Positions 1-7,199 of a stretch of 64,000 nt of DNA are shown piece by piece. Numbering within the stretch: position 1 is the first letter of the stretch; each line of letters begins with the position of its first letter. The position numbers and the translations under genes were made by a program. The DNA is from Rhodanobacter sp. A1T4. GTDB lineage: Bacteria > Pseudomonadota > Gammaproteobacteria > Xanthomonadales > Rhodanobacteraceae. The DNA lies in NCBI RefSeq assembly GCF_014207185.1, contig NZ_JACHCP010000008.1, positions 214,128 through 278,127 of the forward strand. The letters run 5' to 3'. The notes beneath the pieces were generated by a model. That model did not search any database. It was given only the letters and a program-made list of their open reading frames with translations, and was not told the DNA's origin.

Positions 1-214
1 GTGATGAGCCGGATGGATATTCCTATTTTGTGGGTTGTTCTTATCCACCGAAGCGGAATGCTCCGATAACTTTAGCTAGGAGGGTTATGCAAGCATCGAT
101 CGATGTATTGATGAGTGATCAACGAAAGTAGCTGAAGTTGTGCGTGTGTTTTGCAATGCTTCAGGCCCCGTGGGCGGAGCGCCGCCCACGGGCAGGGGGC
201 TTAATTTGCGTGAT
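1..214. other. left-edge non-coding stretch
   Basis: No supported gene is seen here. A short open frame runs from base 1 to a TAA at 67-69, which could be the tail of a gene cut by the window edge, but it is too short to judge. A strong hairpin (167-192, listed separately) lies just past the stop of the leftward aldolase gene. Confidence 0.4.
167..192. terminator. GC-rich hairpin after aldolase gene
   Basis: CCCGTGGGCGG (167-177) and CCGCCCACGGG (182-192) form a perfect 11-bp stem with a 4-nt loop. It lies 23 bp beyond the stop codon of the leftward class II aldolase gene. No run of T follows on the minus strand, so it may be a terminator or an mRNA-stabilising hairpin. Confidence 0.6.
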
Positions 215-997
215 CTAGGTCAAACAGTCGGCGTGATGGCGCAGGGCAGCGCGGACGTAATAGGCAAAGGTTGCCGCATAGCGTTTCTCAGTGGTCATCC
301 AGGTCCTGGCTTCCAATGCGAGCTCCGGCGCAAGGTGTTTGATTTCTCCTGCGGCCATGGCGAGTAGCTGGGCTTTAGCGGCGCGCTCGATCAGAAGGGC
401 AAGAATGCATGCTTCTTCGATGGTTCTTCCCGCAACCAGGTAACCATGATGGGCAAGCAGTACCGCGTGTTTGTTGTCGAGTGCGAGCGTGATGATTTCA
501 CCTTCTTCGTTTCCGACCGGCACACCAGGCCAGGACGACAGGAATGCGCAATCGTCGTAAAGCGGGCAGAAATCCATGTGCGACACCACCAGAGGAGTCT
601 CCAACATCGATAGCGCCGAGACGTGTGGGGAATGCGTGTGGACGATGCAGTGTGTATCCGCTCGGTGCCGATAGATCCAGGCATGAAACCGGTTAGCTGG
701 ATTTGCCATGCCCCTGCCGTCGATCACTTCGAGGTCTTCGTTGACGTGAACAAGATTCGATTCACGTATCTCATCAAGTCCCAGGCCGAACTGCTGGGTA
801 TAGAACGTGCCGTTAGGCACGGCGCGGGCACTGACTTGTCCGGACAGTGACGAGCTGTGGCCGGCATCGAACAGAATGCGACAGGTCAAGGCCAATTTTT
901 GACGCAGGGTCCATGTTTGATCGACAAACACTTGCTCCATCGACGCATGTGCTTTGTCGATAAGTTCGGATTTCTGCAGAGCGATGGTTGATGCCAT
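215..997 (-). CDS. class II aldolase/adducin family protein
   Basis: This is about 260 residues of the zinc-dependent class II aldolase/adducin fold (fuculose-phosphate aldolase-like). The zinc-site histidines are visible in HTHSPH (about residue 125) and in AHHGYLVAG (about residue 190), so a metal site is plausible. Such proteins make aldol or retro-aldol cleavages, decarboxylate, or epimerise small oxygenated substrates. The frame is open to a TTG at 1009, but the in-frame ATG at 997 is the better start. The gene is divergent from the isochorismatase gene across a 128-bp spacer that holds a short inverted repeat, so the two may be co-regulated and this enzyme may act on a cluster intermediate. 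The fold is clear; the substrate cannot be read from sequence. Confidence 0.85.
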   Translation of the reverse strand: MASTIALQKSELIDKAHASMEQVFVDQTWTLRQKLALTCRILFDAGHSSSLSGQVSARAVPNGTFYTQQFGLGLDEIRESNLVHVNEDLEVIDGRGMANPANRFHAWIYRHRADTHCIVHTHSPHVSALSMLETPLVVSHMDFCPLYDDCAFLSSWPGVPVGNEEGEIITLALDNKHAVLLAHHGYLVAGRTIEEACILALLIERAAKAQLLAMAAGEIKHLAPELALEARTWMTTEKRYAATFAYYVRAALRHHADCLT

Positions 998-1080
998 GGT
1001 TTTCGCCAAGGTGACTGGTTAATGATGGATATGCCTTATATCAAAATATGCGGACAAGTTCGTTTATAGGTCAAAAATAA

Positions 1081-1095
1081 TTCAATCTGATTGAA
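1081..1095. promoter_or_regulatory. inverted repeat in divergent promoter region
   Basis: TTCAATC-T-GATTGAA is a perfect 7-bp inverted repeat around one base. It sits 30 bp upstream of the isochorismatase ATG, in the spacer shared with the divergent aldolase gene. Size and location fit an operator for a dimeric regulator; which regulator is unknown. Confidence 0.45.
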
Positions 1096-1125
1096 AGAGC
1101 GAAATTCAAGAAAACGAGGGCACGG

Positions 1126-1764
1126 ATGGCTATTCCCAAGATCAAGCATTACGAGCTACCTACCGATGTTGCGCTTGCTCGTACGCCACTTCCATGGAAA
1201 GTGGACGCAAACAATGCAGCGTTGCTAGTCCATGATATGCAGAATTATTTTCTAAAGCCCTACGAGTCGACCGATTTCGTCAACCGGATCGTGATGAACA
1301 TCGATGTCATTAGGCAGGCATGCCATCGGCTTGGAATTCCCACTTTCTATACCGCGCAGCCCGGCGGACAAGCCATGGAAAGCAGGGGACTGCTGTTGGA
1401 TTTCTGGGGTGCTGGGATGCCGAGCGAAGGCGAGGCGCAGGCGATTGTGCGCGGGCTAGCGCCTGTTGAAGGGAAAGATCAGGTGCTGGTAAAGCATCGC
1501 TACAGCGCTTTTGCTCGGAGCGATTTACTGGATCGGTTACGGAAACACCAGCGCACCCAGCTCATCATTTGCGGCGTATATGCGCACATCGGTTGCCTGG
1601 TTACCGCGACGGATGCATTTATGGCGGATATCAAACCATTCTTCGTTTCGGACGCACTAGGCGATTTTTCGTTGAATCATCATGAGATGGCGTTGCGGCA
1701 CGTTGCGCATTGCTCGGGACGTGTTTTGTCGTCGGCTGATGTGGTGTTCGAGTTGACTGCATAG
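1126..1764 (+). CDS. isochorismatase (PhzD/EntB-type hydrolase)
   Basis: This 212-residue isochorismatase-fold hydrolase most resembles PhzD and the EntB N-terminal domain. It is expected to hydrolyse the vinyl ether of isochorismate (or ADIC) to the trans-2,3-dihydro diol plus pyruvate. The catalytic Asp is in [10 protein letters not shown] (about residue 37) and the active-site Lys is in VKHRYSAF (about residue 122). The segment [16 protein letters not shown] matches the PhzD substrate loop, where the Cys of ordinary cysteine hydrolases is replaced by Gly, as in true isochorismatases. There is no aryl carrier domain after it, unlike EntB. ATG 1126 follows a GAGGG ribosome site. It is the first rightward gene of the cluster, followed by the EntA-like dehydrogenase about 210 bp on. 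Confidence 0.92.
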   Translation: MAIPKIKHYELPTDVALARTPLPWKVDANNAALLVHDMQNYFLKPYESTDFVNRIVMNIDVIRQACHRLGIPTFYTAQPGGQAMESRGLLLDFWGAGMPSEGEAQAIVRGLAPVEGKDQVLVKHRYSAFARSDLLDRLRKHQRTQLIICGVYAHIGCLVTATDAFMADIKPFFVSDALGDFSLNHHEMALRHVAHCSGRVLSSADVVFELTA

Positions 1765-1975
1765 CGATCGTTATGTAACATCCTGAAATATCATTTTTTT
1801 GATGGCGACGATTATTTGGCACATTTAATGTTCGTATTTAAAAACGGACATTGGTTATTTTTGCCGTCATCCCAAGTAATGAACATTGGCTTCGCTGGGA
1901 AGTTTTGTGAAAGCTAAACGAATCAGTTGCGGCGAAGCGTCGCCCAAAGGTGCGGGATAAAAATAGGGGTGGTCA
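1765..1975. promoter_or_regulatory. intergenic region with operator-like 12-mer
   Basis: This 211-bp AT-rich spacer holds ATCGTTATGTAA at 1767-1778. The same 12 bases occur at 6539-6550, inside the palindrome upstream of the TetR gene. The match suggests a TetR half-site and a separate promoter for the dehydrogenase gene. An AGGGGTGG ribosome site precedes ATG 1976. Confidence 0.4.
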
Positions 1976-2752
1976 ATGCGACAACGATTCGCAGGGAAAA
2001 CGATCGCCGTGACCGGCGCTGCGCAGGGTATTGGCGAAGCTGTGACCCGCCAGCTGATTGATGAGGGAGCGTTTGTTTACGCATTGGATATCCATCGAGA
2101 GCGACTGACACAGCTATCCATCGAGATGAATAAGGCCGGCCCCGTCATGGAGGCTGTTGCAGTTGATATCTCACAAAGGGATAGCGTCGATGCAGCTGTG
2201 GACCATATCGAAAGCAAGCGCCCGATTGATGGCCTAGTCAATGGCGCCGGCGTGCTGTTTACGCGTTCCTTCGAGGCCGTAACGGAAAAGGAATGGGCCG
2301 ATACATTCAACATCAATGTGCATGGTACGTTTTTCGTATCGCATAGCGTCACCCGCCGGATGATTTTGCGAGGCGGCGGCGTAGTCGTCACCATTGCGTC
2401 CAATGCAGCTGCGACACCGCGTATAAACATGTCGGCGTACTGCGCATCGAAAGCTGCCGTCGCGATGCTTACTAAATGCATGGGTCTTGAACTTGGCAAG
2501 CACGGTATCCGCTGCAACGTTGTTTCTCCTGGCTCGACCAATACGGCCATGCTGGCAGCGATGGCTGGGCATCCGGATGAGCGGCACCGCAAGCTGATTG
2601 ACGGCGACCAGAATTTGTATCGAACAGGTATCCCTTTGCGAAAGATTGCAGAACCTGAGGATATCGCCAAGGCTGTCGCGTTTCTGCTTTCCGACGAGGC
2701 GAATCACATCACCTTGCATGACCTCGTTGTCGACGGCGGCGCCACCTTCTGA
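1976..2752 (+). CDS. 2,3-dihydro-2,3-dihydroxybenzoate dehydrogenase-like SDR
   Basis: This 258-residue classical short-chain dehydrogenase has an N-terminal TGAAQGIGEA cofactor motif, the NGAG motif at about residue 90, the catalytic Ser in IASNAAATPR, and the YCASK Tyr/Lys pair at about residue 155. The stretches TPRINMSAYCASKAA, CNVVSPGSTNT and DLVVDGG closely follow EntA/DhbA, which oxidises 2,3-dihydro-2,3-dihydroxybenzoate to 2,3-dihydroxybenzoate with NAD+. Next to an isochorismatase and an isochorismate synthase-like gene, this is the expected third step. An alternative is oxidation of the amino analogue to 3-hydroxyanthranilate, if the synthase made ADIC. Confidence 0.9.
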   Translation: MRQRFAGKTIAVTGAAQGIGEAVTRQLIDEGAFVYALDIHRERLTQLSIEMNKAGPVMEAVAVDISQRDSVDAAVDHIESKRPIDGLVNGAGVLFTRSFEAVTEKEWADTFNINVHGTFFVSHSVTRRMILRGGGVVVTIASNAAATPRINMSAYCASKAAVAMLTKCMGLELGKHGIRCNVVSPGSTNTAMLAAMAGHPDERHRKLIDGDQNLYRTGIPLRKIAEPEDIAKAVAFLLSDEANHITLHDLVVDGGATF

Positions 2753-2809
2753 TCGATCCGACCTAACACGCGATCCACTCTTTACTCTTCTCCATACGGG
2801 CGAAAGGAT

Positions 2810-3964
2810 ATGAATAGTCATGAGTCGCAGGAACACGGCCGATGGCTTCCGAACGGGTGGCGTGACAAGGAACCGAAGCATATGCCCTCATACCCGCAGG
2901 AGGAGAACCTCGCCACGGTCGTGACGAGCTTGTCGCGCCTGCCGGGCCTAGTGGACGCGGCGGAAGTGCACGCGCTTAAGGTCGAGCTGCGAGCGGCGGC
3001 AGAGGGTCAGGTGTTTGTCCTTCAGCTTGGCAATGCCGAGGAGTGTTTCGAGGATGTCGGTTCCGGTCTCGTGCGCGAACAGGTGAAGAACCTTGAATCG
3101 GTGCACAAGTATCTGACCATCATGCTCGACATGCCGGTGCTGCCAATCGGTGTGCTTGCCGGCAATTATGCGCGATCTTGCGTGCACCCGACTGAAGTCA
3201 TCGACGGCATCACGATGACGAGTTACTACGGGGACATGGTGAATGAAGTTTCGCCAGATCCGCGCGGACGCAGCCCGAACGCCAACCGCATGCTGATGGC
3301 CTACGAGGCTTCGCTGCACGCATTGAGGGCGATTCGCCACGGTAGATTCAAGCCGTACATCTCACACGAAGGTGCGAACCTGCACTTCGAGGAGGCGCTG
3401 GTCCGTCGTGGCAGCATCGCTGATGGATTTTACGCCTCCAGCGCGCATTTGCTGTGGCTCGAGAGCATCAATCTCTTTTCGGGTAGCAGCTATCTGGAAT
3501 TTCTGCGGGGCGTGCTCAACCCGATAGGGATACGTGTTGGTCCGCAACTTTCGGCAGCACAGCTTCTCGACATCTACATGCAACTCAATCCTACCCGGGA
3601 ACCGGGCAAGATCGTGCTGGTGACAAGCCTTGGGAGGCAATTGAGCGGGTTGAGACATCTAATACAGGTGCTGCGAGAAGCGGCGGCGCCGGCGGTATGG
3701 ATGTGCGATCCATGGTGGGCAAATTCGGTGGACCGACATGACGAGACCTGCCCGCTGATAGACGATGTCATCGCGGAGGTCGAACATACTGGGCTGCTGC
3801 ACGCCGACGAGGGCAGTGTGTTGGCTGGCCTGCGGCTGGAAATTGAACATGCCACGCAAATACAACATGAAAAAGGTGTTGCATCGCGTGCTTCGCGGCT
3901 CGATTTCCTCCAGGTACTTCATGTCTGTAGCGATCTGGCGCGTGCGTACAGGGGCATTCAGTGA
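2810..3964 (+). CDS. degenerate class II DAHP synthase-like protein
   Basis: This 384-residue protein is alignable by eye over its length with class II (plant/PhzC-type) 3-deoxy-D-arabino-heptulosonate-7-phosphate synthases, but most catalytic positions are changed. The metal Cys motif GGDCAE reads LGNAEE (about residue 70), the His of HRMG reads TSLG (about 270), DPMHGNT reads DPWWANS (about 300), and the final DPRLN metal-Asp motif is missing. GDMVN and one Glu (LRLEIE) are retained. It is about 100 residues shorter than the complete synthase at 16761-18206. It probably cannot make DAHP, and could be a regulatory subunit or a repurposed lyase/aldolase. ATG follows GAAAGGA, and the gene overlaps the next by 4 nt (GTGA), implying coupled translation. 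Confidence 0.82.
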   Translation: MNSHESQEHGRWLPNGWRDKEPKHMPSYPQEENLATVVTSLSRLPGLVDAAEVHALKVELRAAAEGQVFVLQLGNAEECFEDVGSGLVREQVKNLESVHKYLTIMLDMPVLPIGVLAGNYARSCVHPTEVIDGITMTSYYGDMVNEVSPDPRGRSPNANRMLMAYEASLHALRAIRHGRFKPYISHEGANLHFEEALVRRGSIADGFYASSAHLLWLESINLFSGSSYLEFLRGVLNPIGIRVGPQLSAAQLLDIYMQLNPTREPGKIVLVTSLGRQLSGLRHLIQVLREAAAPAVWMCDPWWANSVDRHDETCPLIDDVIAEVEHTGLLHADEGSVLAGLRLEIEHATQIQHEKGVASRASRLDFLQVLHVCSDLARAYRGIQ

Positions 3965-5376
3965 CTACGCTGCAGCACCAAACTTTCAACAATCCACATC
4001 CGGACCTGGCGACAGGTGTCGTCGGCGCAGCCATCGCGCAACGGTTTGAGATTCTGTACCCGGGCCTGTCAAACGAATTCCTTGGCTTATTCAGTTATGT
4101 ATCGCCAGAAGAAACGCTCTCGATCATCGGGGTGGGCAGTGAGTTCCAGGTCGAGACGCACAAGGAGGGCAGCACGCTTCGCATGCGGCTCATGCATCGG
4201 GATGTCGTCGAGCGTGAATCTACCTATCGGCTCGACGGCGGCGATTTGCACGAGGAAGTGTTTCGCCATGCGGCGAGCTTTATCGACGAACTGCGTTCCT
4301 TTCTCTCAGGGCATCATCGATTGCCGCCTTCAACCGTTCTGCTTGGCGGATGGCGATGCGGCACTCACCCGGAAAACCTGGAGGAGCCGCTGATCTTCAC
4401 CATACCGCGCATAACGTGCCGGGTGAGTGCCGAAGAGTGTCAATTCAGTTTTTTCGACAGCAAGGAATGTCCGTATCCCGGTGGAGCTATCGTCGACCTC
4501 CCGCGCGACATATCGCCCAGTAGCCAGCTTAGGGTGAGTCGTCGCAGGGACATACCCGAGTGCAGGGAGTACATCGATAACCTGGTAGATCTTATAGGCG
4601 AGCTCTCGCAGGAAGCGTTAGACAAGGTGGTGATCTGCCGCGAGGTGAGGCTGTTCCACCAATCCGAGCTTTCGCCTGTCGAGCTGTTGCAGATGGCTGC
4701 CTCAGGGAAGAAAACTGCTCATTACGAATACGTCTTTCGATGGTCCGGTGGCGATGCATGGGTCGGGGTTTCGCCCGAAATGCTGGTAAAGAAGCAGCGC
4801 GAAAAAGTTGTGGTGGAACCGTTGGCGGGTACGCGAAAAGGCTCTAACTTCAAGGACAAGAGCGAGCGCTATCGTAACGAGCTGCTTAGCGATGGTAAGG
4901 AAATCGAGGAGCACGAGACCGCGGCACGCATGTTCTACGATAATTTGAGTAGCGTATGCATTCCCGAGTCAATCGAGCAGCTTGAATCGCGAGGCGTCCT
5001 CGATCTTGGTTATGTGCAGCATCTCAAAAGCACCATAACTGGTCAGCTTAGACCTGACATCAACGTGTTTCATTTGCTGGCCGCGATTTATCCACCGGCG
5101 ACGATCTGGGGGAAACCAGTGCTACTGAGTGGAGCGCGCATACGCAGTCACGAACAGATCGAGCGCGGTTTCTTTACCGGTGGCTTTGGCTTTTTCACTT
5201 TAGGTGATGACGCCAATTTTGCGCTGGCTATTCGCACAGCGAGAATGACCGGCGATGAAGTGCGCGTTTACGCGGGCAGCGGTATCGTCAAACGCAGCGA
5301 TCCGTACCGGGAATGGCTTGAGACGTCGAACAAGATGCAGCCGTTCCTAAATAACGAGTTTGCGGTGTATTTGTAA
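3961..5376 (+). CDS. isochorismate synthase-like chorismate-binding enzyme
   Basis: This 471-residue chorismate-binding domain protein (MenF/EntC/MbtI/TrpE superfamily) has no glutamine amidotransferase domain. The Lys in KVVICREV (about residue 222) matches the water-activating Lys of isochorismate and salicylate synthases rather than the Gln of anthranilate/ADIC synthases. EPLAGTRKG, DGKEIEEHE (Mg ligand Glu) and AGSGIVKRSDPYREWLET near the end are the usual active-site blocks. It is therefore expected to convert chorismate to isochorismate, feeding the isochorismatase. The N-terminal 190 residues are divergent. The GTG start at 3961 overlaps the stop of the degenerate DAHP synthase gene. 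Salicylate synthase is possible, but the adjoining isochorismatase argues against it. Confidence 0.87.
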   Translation: MTTLQHQTFNNPHPDLATGVVGAAIAQRFEILYPGLSNEFLGLFSYVSPEETLSIIGVGSEFQVETHKEGSTLRMRLMHRDVVERESTYRLDGGDLHEEVFRHAASFIDELRSFLSGHHRLPPSTVLLGGWRCGTHPENLEEPLIFTIPRITCRVSAEECQFSFFDSKECPYPGGAIVDLPRDISPSSQLRVSRRRDIPECREYIDNLVDLIGELSQEALDKVVICREVRLFHQSELSPVELLQMAASGKKTAHYEYVFRWSGGDAWVGVSPEMLVKKQREKVVVEPLAGTRKGSNFKDKSERYRNELLSDGKEIEEHETAARMFYDNLSSVCIPESIEQLESRGVLDLGYVQHLKSTITGQLRPDINVFHLLAAIYPPATIWGKPVLLSGARIRSHEQIERGFFTGGFGFFTLGDDANFALAIRTARMTGDEVRVYAGSGIVKRSDPYREWLETSNKMQPFLNNEFAVYL

Positions 5377-5388
5377 ACGGAGGCGGCG

Positions 5389-5790
5389 ATGCAACTTTCA
5401 AACTATCTATTTTTTACGGTGCACTGCGAAGAAGCACTGCGGTTCTATACCGAGTGCGGTATGGGCAAGGTCGTCTCCATGGTCCGCCATGGCGAGAACG
5501 GCATGCCGGTGCGAACGGAAGCGATGCGCGGAAAAATCATGCATGCCCAATTTACGGGGCAGGGAGTCAATTTATTTGCCTCGGACAATGACGATGCGGA
5601 GCCTATGAGGGGCTCAGCCATGATCTTCATGCTCGAAAATCGGGCGCAAACGGAGCTTCTTTTCAATAGCTTGTCGGAAGGAGGCAATGTCACGACGCCG
5701 CTAGCGGTGCAGCCCTGGGGTGACTATTACGGAAAATTCACCGATAAATTTGGCGTGCAGTGGATGCTGAACTGCACAGCGAGGGCTTAG
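5389..5790 (+). CDS. VOC family (PhnB/glyoxalase-like) protein
   Basis: This 133-residue single vicinal-oxygen-chelate domain protein is of the PhnB/YjdN type. It opens with LSNYLFFTVHCEEALRFYTE and closes with WGDYYGKFTDKFGVQWMLN, the two hallmark beta-alpha-beta repeats of the family. The PhnB subgroup often lacks full metal ligands, and the role may be binding of a small aromatic product, resistance or isomerisation. ATG lies 12 bp after the isochorismate synthase stop with a GGAGG ribosome site, so it belongs to the same operon. A perfect terminator-like hairpin follows. Confidence 0.85.
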   Translation: MQLSNYLFFTVHCEEALRFYTECGMGKVVSMVRHGENGMPVRTEAMRGKIMHAQFTGQGVNLFASDNDDAEPMRGSAMIFMLENRAQTELLFNSLSEGGNVTTPLAVQPWGDYYGKFTDKFGVQWMLNCTARA

Positions 5791-5798
5791 CTTGGGAT

Positions 5799-5834
5799 GC
5801 TGGGTTACCCCAGATCAAGTCCGGGTAACCCAGC
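5799..5834. terminator. bidirectional terminator-like hairpin
   Basis: GCTGGGTTACCC (5799-5810) and GGGTAACCCAGC (5823-5834) form a perfect 12-bp stem with a 12-nt loop. It lies between the convergent VOC gene (ending 5790) and the tetR gene (ending 5876). Confidence 0.7.
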
Positions 5835-5875
5835 TTACGCAGGCGCAATACTTAAGGATAAAAGCAGCGAGTCGA

Positions 5876-6487
5876 TTATTTCTTTTTCTTCTTCGCCGCC
5901 ACTAATTTCTTCTTTGCCGATGTCGGCAGCAGTACGCGCAGAGCGCCTTGCGCGATCTTTTCGGCTAGATCCTCGCTGGCAACGGCGCGAGCCAGAGTGA
6001 CGGCGCCGGTGAGCAAGGCCAGGGCCGCGCAAGCAGCATCTTCGTCTGCAGGTGTCATCGGTGACGAAGGGCCTTCCACGATGGTCTTGGCAATGCGGCG
6101 CAGGCCGGCTTCGAATTCTTCGCGCAGCGAGTCGTCTAGTCGGGCGACTTCCGGCGGCAAGCTTTGCAAGGCGCAGCTATCAGAAAGGTCGCAGGTGCGC
6201 TTGACGCTCAGGTAGTAGCGCACGAACTCGGGCCACCACGCGGCACCGTGCTCGGCTTGCAGATATTTCACGCCATCGTGCAACTCGGCGATCCCCAAGA
6301 GCATCGATTCCCGGAATGCCGCTTTCTTCGAATCGAAGTGTACGTAGAACGCACCGGAGGTCATGCCAGCTTCTTTCGCCAGCCCATCCACGCCGATGCC
6401 GCCGTAGCCGCCTCTGCGAAAACCGCGACCTGCGGCGTCCACAATGCGCTGACGCGTCAACTTCTTTTGTTCGTCTCTATAATCCAT
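5876..6487 (-). CDS. TetR family transcriptional regulator
   Basis: This 203-residue repressor has an N-terminal TetR helix-turn-helix (IVDAAGRGFRRGGYGGIGVDGLAKEAGMTSGAFYVHFDSKKA, about residues 12-53) and a ligand-binding C-terminal domain. The protein ends in an unusual Lys-rich tail (KKKLVAAKKKKK). The frame is open to a TTG at 6496, but ATG 6487 is preferred. A perfect 14-bp inverted repeat starts 46 bp upstream (6533-6570), in the spacer shared with the divergent cytochrome gene, and fits autoregulation. It is the only complete regulator in the cluster and a likely switch for the dihydroxybenzoate genes; its ligand is unknown. Confidence 0.9.
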   Translation of the reverse strand: MDYRDEQKKLTRQRIVDAAGRGFRRGGYGGIGVDGLAKEAGMTSGAFYVHFDSKKAAFRESMLLGIAELHDGVKYLQAEHGAAWWPEFVRYYLSVKRTCDLSDSCALQSLPPEVARLDDSLREEFEAGLRRIAKTIVEGPSSPMTPADEDAACAALALLTGAVTLARAVASEDLAEKIAQGALRVLLPTSAKKKLVAAKKKKK

Positions 6488-6532
6488 GGCTTGCAAATCG
6501 CTGTAGATTCAGTCGTAGATATTGTTGACAGC

Positions 6533-6570
6533 ATAACTATCGTTATGTAAGATCGGATAACGATAGTTAT
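6533..6570. promoter_or_regulatory. perfect palindromic operator of the TetR gene
   Basis: ATAACTATCGTTAT (6533-6546) and ATAACGATAGTTAT (6557-6570) are exact reverse complements separated by 10 bp. The site lies 46 bp upstream of the tetR ATG. Its position, length and symmetry are typical of a TetR operator. Confidence 0.75.
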
Positions 6571-7199
6571 GTTGCTATGGAAAATTAGTGGATGGCTTCA
6601 ACGGCCATCGACGGGGATGGATTTGTTGGATTTTCCCATTCATTGGGATGGTGGTGCTTTTATTGCGTTCGAAAAATGGTTGCTGAAGAGCGGTAAGCCT
6701 CGTTCTATGCGCCATAGGCTGCACCTTAAGCACTCTGTAGGTGTGCTCTATTTGAAATAGTGAACTGATGCGTTTCATGTAATTCGATCGTAACATCGAG
6801 AATTATGTAATGCAATCCAAATCGTTTCTTTTTTTTATTAATCTGTAATGCTTTTTGAGTAGCATATTTATGTAAGTTGCCTAGCTGATCCGGCGGTAAC
6901 ATATTAGTAACCGGTGATGTTTGTGTCGTTTCATATGTAAATCTTAATAATACGGATCATGGCAGCATGATTCGCAGATGGCGCGCGGAATTTTTTGGTT
7001 ATTCGAGGCAGGGATTGATAGTCATTCGGAATAATGACGACTTCGTCCGAAGCTGAGGGTTTGTGGGGGCTATATAAAAGCCGAACACCGCGGTGATGGT
7101 TGCGCAAGGCGCAGGCACGTATTGCCATGCATGGCGGGAGGGGCTCGCTGGATGATATGCAGGCATTTAAAACTTATTCGGCTTAAAGGGATTGGCCAT
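6571..7199. promoter_or_regulatory. long AT-rich leader/promoter region
   Basis: About 630 bp lie between the operator and the beta-propeller cytochrome gene, visibly richer in A+T than the flanking genes. A 63-codon ORF at 6569-6760 has no family signature and is not called. CGATCGTAACAT (near 6784) and AATTATGTAATG (near 6801) echo parts of the tetR operator. A long 5' leader or promoter region is the most that can be said. Confidence 0.35.

Noticed and set aside
87..131. Tiny ORF (14 codons) with a good AGGAGGG ribosome site at the left edge
   Set aside because: Too short and without homology or context to call a gene.
2810..3964. Treating the short DAHP synthase homologue as a pseudogene
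   Set aside because: The frame is intact, has a ribosome site and is translationally coupled to the next gene.
1126..5376. A phenazine cluster (PhzC, PhzD, PhzE present)
   Set aside because: No PhzF, PhzB/A or PhzG; the PhzE-like enzyme lacks the amidotransferase domain and keeps the isochorismate-synthase Lys.
1126..5376. A catechol siderophore locus
   Set aside because: No NRPS, aryl carrier protein, TonB receptor or ferric reductase anywhere nearby.
6569..6760. 63-codon plus-strand ORF after the tetR operator
   Set aside because: No family signature; composition matches non-coding AT-rich DNA and the start overlaps the operator.
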